In this document: positions 59,381 through 64,000 of the stretch, in pieces | Layout of the letters: each line of letters begins with the position of its first letter | How positions within the stretch are numbered: position 1 is the stretch's first letter | Origin: Lutjanus erythropterus | Lineage: Eukaryota; Chordata; Actinopteri; Lutjaniformes; Lutjanidae | DNA: 64,000 bases | Assembly: GCA_020091685.1 (NCBI GenBank) | Contig: CM034594.1 | Location: forward strand, 5,058,903-5,122,902 | Direction: 5' to 3' | Notes under the pieces: generated by a model | Seen by the model: the letters and a program-made list of their open reading frames with translations, nothing else | What the model was told of the DNA's origin: nothing | Databases searched by the model: none | Position numbers and translations under genes: made by a program

Positions 59381-60199
59381 AGGGTTTTGTGGACTAAGAG
59401 GAGACTTAATCACAGATTCCATGGTTTTGAAAAGGACTGTTTGTTACAATGATGCTGGATAAACAGTAGGACCTGGTTTCTTTTAAGGCTTTTTGAACAT
59501 TTAATAACATGACACCTCCAGACTGTCCTTCTCCCCTTTCCTTTCTGCTTGTCTGCATTTTTCACTTCATTTCTCTCATGTTTTTTACCCAACAAGTTGG
59601 TTTGACTTGCCTTGTTTTTGCAGGTAGTGGAATCAGGTGCAACTTTACATGTATTTTTGAGACTATGAAGTTATCATCTACAGACATATTAGGTTTTGCA
59701 GTTATTGCTATGTATACAGTGGTGAACCCCTTTTGAACACTGTCAGTGGAGATGGTATTGAGGACACAATAAGAAACACAAGTAGACAGTGTGGGAGCAG
59801 GAGGTGGAAGGATGGCCTTCAAAATATCTTTGTGTTCAGAAACACATAAGATGGCCTTGCAGCCACAACTACACAATCCACACACCGACAACACACATCG
59901 CCATTTGAAACTCTGTTGACTGTCGGAAGTAGGAGATTAACCCAAAGTGCTGAAGTTCTGCTCAAATGCTGCTGCATACTATTTACACAGTGTATTCCAG
60001 TTTGAACACTTCCGACATTTAGAACCACATGTAGGTTAGTTTGATATGCAGACACACACACGACATCTGAAGTTGCACAAAGTACCACTTTCCAATATAC
60101 TACCCTTATAAATGACTTATAAAAGTTTTATAATTAGGTTATTAATTAGGCTGTAAACACTCAAAAAAATCATTAACAAACAATTATAAACAAGTTATA
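59381..60199. other. Unassigned stretch next to the LINE relic
   Basis: Part may be more LINE sequence, but no motif is readable. Frames at 59562-59894 and 59819-60088 on the minus strand have no domain. Confidence 0.4.
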
Positions 60200-60219
60200 G
60201 GGAGGGAGGCCTCCCTCCC
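60200..60219. repeat. Perfect 20-bp palindrome (GGGAGGGAGG / CCTCCCTCCC)
   Basis: GGGAGGGAGGCCTCCCTCCC equals its own reverse complement with no spacer. It contains a StuI-type AGGCCT centre and two G3 runs on each strand. It is isolated in AT-rich DNA. Confidence 0.95.
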
Positions 60220-60285
60220 ATTTTGAAAACATGTTTTAAGGTATATGATGATTAAAGGTTTCTGTGTTTCTATACACAATGTGGA

Positions 60286-60546
60286 ATGATTGACACAATG
60301 GCTGTAACAAAAAACAAAGAAATCCAGGAAAAGTGCTTCTTAAAAAAGACAAGCGAGCATGGGAAATGTCTGCTTAAAATTAGTCATCTTGAAATTGCTG
60401 GTCAGAAAATGGAGAAGGTAACTGAAGGTAAGAGTTCAGCTGCCTGGCTTGTTGAGGCCGTTCAGGAGGAGAAACTGCTAAAAAGGAGAGAAAATGCATT
60501 TTTTATGGATTCATTTTATATAGATGGACAAAACCCTCTCGCCTGA
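60286..60546 (+). other. 86-codon open frame of unknown meaning
   Basis: This plus-strand frame starts MIDTMAVTKNKEIQEK and is lysine- and glutamate-rich. A consensus splice donor, AAG followed by GTAAGAG, lies inside it at about 60425-60434. No domain, upstream acceptor or promoter was recognised, so it is listed only as a candidate for checking. AT-rich DNA can give such frames by chance. Confidence 0.15.
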
Positions 60547-61979
60547 AGAAATCTCAATAAAATAATCCCCTTTCACGCAAACAGTGCTGAATTATAGTTC
60601 AATAAGCAGCTTTTGTTGTCACATGTATAGTGCTGTTAAAACATATTGAGATGATGAAAGAAAAACATTTTTCCTTTTTACGCATAGTGGCACCCACTGA
60701 AAAGAACTGAGAGAGTGTCACTGTAAGGTGGCAGTGAGACATGGTAGTTTTATTTATTTATTTATTTTTTTCAAACCAGGGACATAGATTTAATTTGGCC
60801 TTGGAGAAAAGATCTTTTTAGCCATTTAATTACAGTGACCACAATGATTTCTATAGCAGCAAGTACCTCTCAAGCAGCTGACCCTGAAAGATGTTATAAT
60901 GTTACAGTTAAGTATATAATCAGTCTCTAATGTTCAGCGTCGTCTGGGGATTATTTTGTGATGTCAAACTCATTCACCTTCTTGTTATGTTCTTATTTTT
61001 CTTTAGCCTGCCTCCTATGCACCCAGATCAGTTAGTTCTGCATTTTCCAGAATTTCTGCCAACACTTGCCTGGACATGTTGCATTCAGCTGTGTTTTTAT
61101 TTGTATATGGAGCGAGCAGTACAGCACTCTAATCACAACAGTAAGAGCAGAGGTGCATGTTTTTTTTGGCTCAGTTATTCAAAAGAGCAACACCAGACCT
61201 TTAGGAATTACTGACAAAATAGTAGACCACCAGCAGACATCAGAGGTCTGTCCTGATTATAAAACAGTCTCCTGAAAAACACATTTTTTTCCCCCAAATA
61301 AATTATTTCTAAATAAATTATGAAAACACCTGAAAATACAGCCCTACCTTAAAACATCTGCTTTTAAAATAGAGTTTGGTTTAACAGTCTCAAAAGACTA
61401 CTGAGAGCAATAATTCACATAAACTGAGCTGAAATACCTTCTAATAATGAACTTTGTGAACAGCATTACGTAACATAAGAAGTAGAGCTAAAACTGACTG
61501 CACTCTGCTTATCTCGGCTCATAGTAAAAGATCTCATATTAACCACAAACCTTAATGAAAATCAAGACAGCAGTTCTGCTTCACCCCCAGGGGGTCCACT
61601 TGTACAAAGATACAAAGATCTCCACCCTTAGTATATATGATCCTTATTTTGAGTGAAATATTCAACTCGGAAATTCTATTTATTGAATCATCACATCGAA
61701 AGAGAATATATTTTACACACATTTTCCTTTAATTTAAGTAAGGCATATTTGGTATCATTTGGTGTAAAACAGAATAATTTTAACAAAAGTTAATTGAATA
61801 TGTTGTCATGGATCCAATGCAGGATGTATCATCAATAGCTGTTTTTTTTTTTTTAACATTGATAAAATTAAGAAAGTAGATTCAGAAAGTCTGATAAATG
61901 TAGTGACAATTGACAACATGACGAGGTTAAAGCTATATGCAACATATGTTATATATTTTGTTGAGTTGTGTACTTATAC
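60547..61979. other. Unassigned AT-rich stretch
   Basis: No gene was recognised. A TTTATTTATTTATTTATTT run lies at about 60750-60768 and a T run at 61841-61854. Confidence 0.5.
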
Positions 61980-62350
61980 TAAATGTTTCCTACAATGGTC
62001 AAACGTAGAGAAATACATTATCTACTGAAGGTAATGGTGCATTTCTTACTAGTCATTGCTAACTAATTGCTATAACTTCTGAGAAAATGCGGGATATGTC
62101 GGATAGGTCAAAGACTGAGGAAGTAAGTCAGCAGACATGGCTACATGTAACGTGAATAAGATTTTAACATTATCTCGTCTTTAACATGATTTCCATCCGA
62201 GTCATGTCAGATAGATTTGGTTGTTTGAAAGTAAAGATAACAACGCCAATGATCCCATACTTCATCACAATATCATCAAACTACGTCTTTTGCGATTGTT
62301 TTAATGTGCCAGAGACCCCTAGTCACAGAAGTCACATATTGTATTAAATG
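61980..62350. repeat. Possible dispersed repeat with TGCCAGAGACCCCTAGTC
   Basis: TTTGCGATTGTTTTAATGTGCC, AGAGACCCCTAGTCACAG and GTCACATATTGTATTAAATGG are phrases I associate with a teleost dispersed repeat, with AACTACGTCTTTTG just before them and AGTCATTGCTAACTAATTGC further left. The edges are uncertain. Confidence 0.35.
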
Positions 62351-63696
62351 GATGTGACGGCCTCAGTGTCCGAGCCTTCGACACACAGACAGCAGAGAGA
62401 CCTTAGACTAAACTCATTGAGATTCATTATTTCCTCTTTCCTTCACTCTGTCCATGCAGTCATTGAATGGGGCAGGTGAGTGGCGGCTGATTACCAAACA
62501 TCTTCTCCTACCTTTGATCTCCTGAGGTGTGGGGCTCTAATCCATCTTGCAGCACAGGAGGCTGTCTGATCTGCGTGGTTGTGGTAGCCACTTAGTTTCT
62601 CCTCATCTCACATACACTTATAGTATGTGCTCCCCGGCTCTCGCACAAGCGTGTATACACACACACACGCACAGTTTGGGCTCTGCTGTGTACGCACACT
62701 CTGTAAGAGAGAAAAAGAGATAAGAAATCTGCGTCAGACTGGACAAAAGAGGACGAATATGAGGCACAGACATAGGCATATTATCAGGCAGCGTAATCAA
62801 TTTCAAACTGTACAGGGTTTTAGTAATCCTAAGACATAAAGATGTTCTATTGTTGTCGATCCCCGTATGGGAGCTTACAGGAAATCAAAAGATGGATAAA
62901 GGCAAGGTTTGTTCTGCTCACTATCCTGTGAGTAAACTACACATTTTCAAAAGCAACCTCAGAACAGTGGCACTATAAATCATATTTCTAGTCAGGTATC
63001 AGCGTCTGCAGTCCCGTTACTAATGCTGAGGACAGCCATTTATCCAACATACAGTATGTTTGCGATCTGCACTGTAAACCACAGTTTCAAAGTTCACGGT
63101 CCTGTTTTGCTGATGGTCTTGTTTTACTGTTTGTCCCTTACTCAGCTCGATACCCTTCCTCTCTATATAGCACATCCAACATTTTTCATACTGTCACGGC
63201 ACAATACTTTGAGCAGCTTCTGAAACTCATCAGCATTCAAAACAAGGCCCAGCACACAATATTGCAAGACAATTTCCACGGTAAATGAGAAAGTAAATGT
63301 CACTTACAAGATGAGCATTAATCTCATGTCATTGCATTTTAATGGCACCCTTACTCAGAGGAGAATTAAACCTCTCCCCAGAGATCAACCTAATCACTTA
63401 GCACCGCGGTAAAATCGCCCTCTTACGTCATGGCAGATGCAGATATGTCACTGTTGCCACATATGAACTACACAAATACTGAATGTTGCATGTACACACA
63501 AGCGTACACAGGAGCACACACACACAAGCGACCTCATTAAGTTTTTCAGTCATAAACAGGTTTTCAAAACACCATCAAAATTAACAACTCTCAAATTGAT
63601 GGTTAAAGATTTAACAAGGTTGGACTCTTATGAATATTAAAGCCACTGTGTGTATGATTTGAAACCATTCTGTGGTCGTGTCAAAAAAGTAGAGTA
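62351..63696. other. Unassigned non-coding stretch
   Basis: No gene was recognised. A short CA patch lies near 62655-62670 and another near 63512-63528. Confidence 0.5.
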
Positions 63697-63742
63697 GCAA
63701 CAATTCGTTGATTTAGCGATTAGTCAATCAAAAGACATTTAG
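63697..63742 (+). mobile_element. Terminal fragment of the AT-rich miniature family
   Basis: GCAACAATTCGTTGATTTAG, then CGATTAGTCAATCAAAAGAC, matches the left-hand end of the ATTAATCGATTA family in plus orientation. The element does not continue. Confidence 0.4.
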
Positions 63743-64000
63743 TTTGCAAAAGGGCTGTCACGATAACTGCATTGGGGTTGAGGTCAGTACCATCAGGAAG
63801 AAAGCCTCTGTCAAGCCTTCCTTCCATAAGGGAAAAGGTTCACCACTAACATTAGCTTTATCTTGATGTTGGCATTAGCTTACTGTTAACTATTCCTGTT
63901 CAGTTTACTCCTGGGCTAATGCCTGTCACTTTTCCAGCAGCTGAGAAACAACAGACAACACGTTTTTTGTCTTGCAAAATTGCAGCTTTTATTGACACAC
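63743..64000. other. Unassigned to the end of the window
   Basis: AGGGCTGTCACGATAACTGC near 63751 could be the edge of another dispersed repeat, but nothing after it confirms this. Confidence 0.35.

Overview
The window looks like non-coding DNA from a ray-finned fish, most likely a percomorph-type teleost. The case rests on base composition (AT-rich, CpG-poor), long CA/TG microsatellites, and interspersed repeats whose wording I recognise from teleost genomes. These include a tRNA-headed SINE, miniature inverted-repeat families and decayed LINE reverse transcriptase. I could run no database search, so family names are from memory. I found no intact protein-coding gene, no rRNA, no functional tRNA and no CRISPR. 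The long reading frames are chance frames in AT-rich DNA, CA/TG microsatellites or repeat-derived, so nothing is annotated as CDS.

Layout. 1-7.1 kb: mostly unassigned, one repeat fragment, a T/G homopolymer junction and a (TG)38 tract inside purine-rich DNA. 7.1-9.8 kb: miniature repeats, a LINE tail and copy A of a roughly 1.2-1.6 kb DNA transposon. 9.8-11.7 kb: repeat-poor. 11.7-13.5 kb: two LINE reverse-transcriptase relics, a miniature element and a LINE tail. 14.8-17.7 kb: two oppositely oriented miniature elements, a terminal fragment (C) of the transposon family and a minus-strand tRNA-derived SINE. 17.7-21.1 kb: AT-rich, unassigned. 21.1-24 kb: repeat fragments and copy B of the transposon, inverted relative to A. 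24-32 kb: largely empty apart from a (GT)26 tract. 32.6-32.95 kb: a full-length SINE with A and B boxes and a perfect 10-bp target-site duplication. 33.8-39.2 kb: a miniature element, a hairpin and a second SINE copy split by a roughly 600-bp insertion. 41-49 kb: several miniature repeats, a broken THAP-domain exon, and hairpins. 49-58.7 kb: mostly unassigned, with a CpG cluster, a TATA-type promoter candidate and a LINE 3-prime tail. 58.7-64 kb: an (ATT)n tract, an antisense LINE reverse-transcriptase relic, a 20-bp palindrome and repeat fragments.

There is no operon or pathway to describe. The history is one of repeated transposon insertion, nesting and decay in an intergenic or intronic stretch. 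The best leads are the SINE with intact target duplication (32.6 kb), the frameshifted THAP exon with a splice donor (46.9 kb), the inverted transposon pair (8.2 and 22.1 kb), the CpG cluster (52.3 kb) and the promoter-like segment (56.0 kb). I saw no convincing new biological system.
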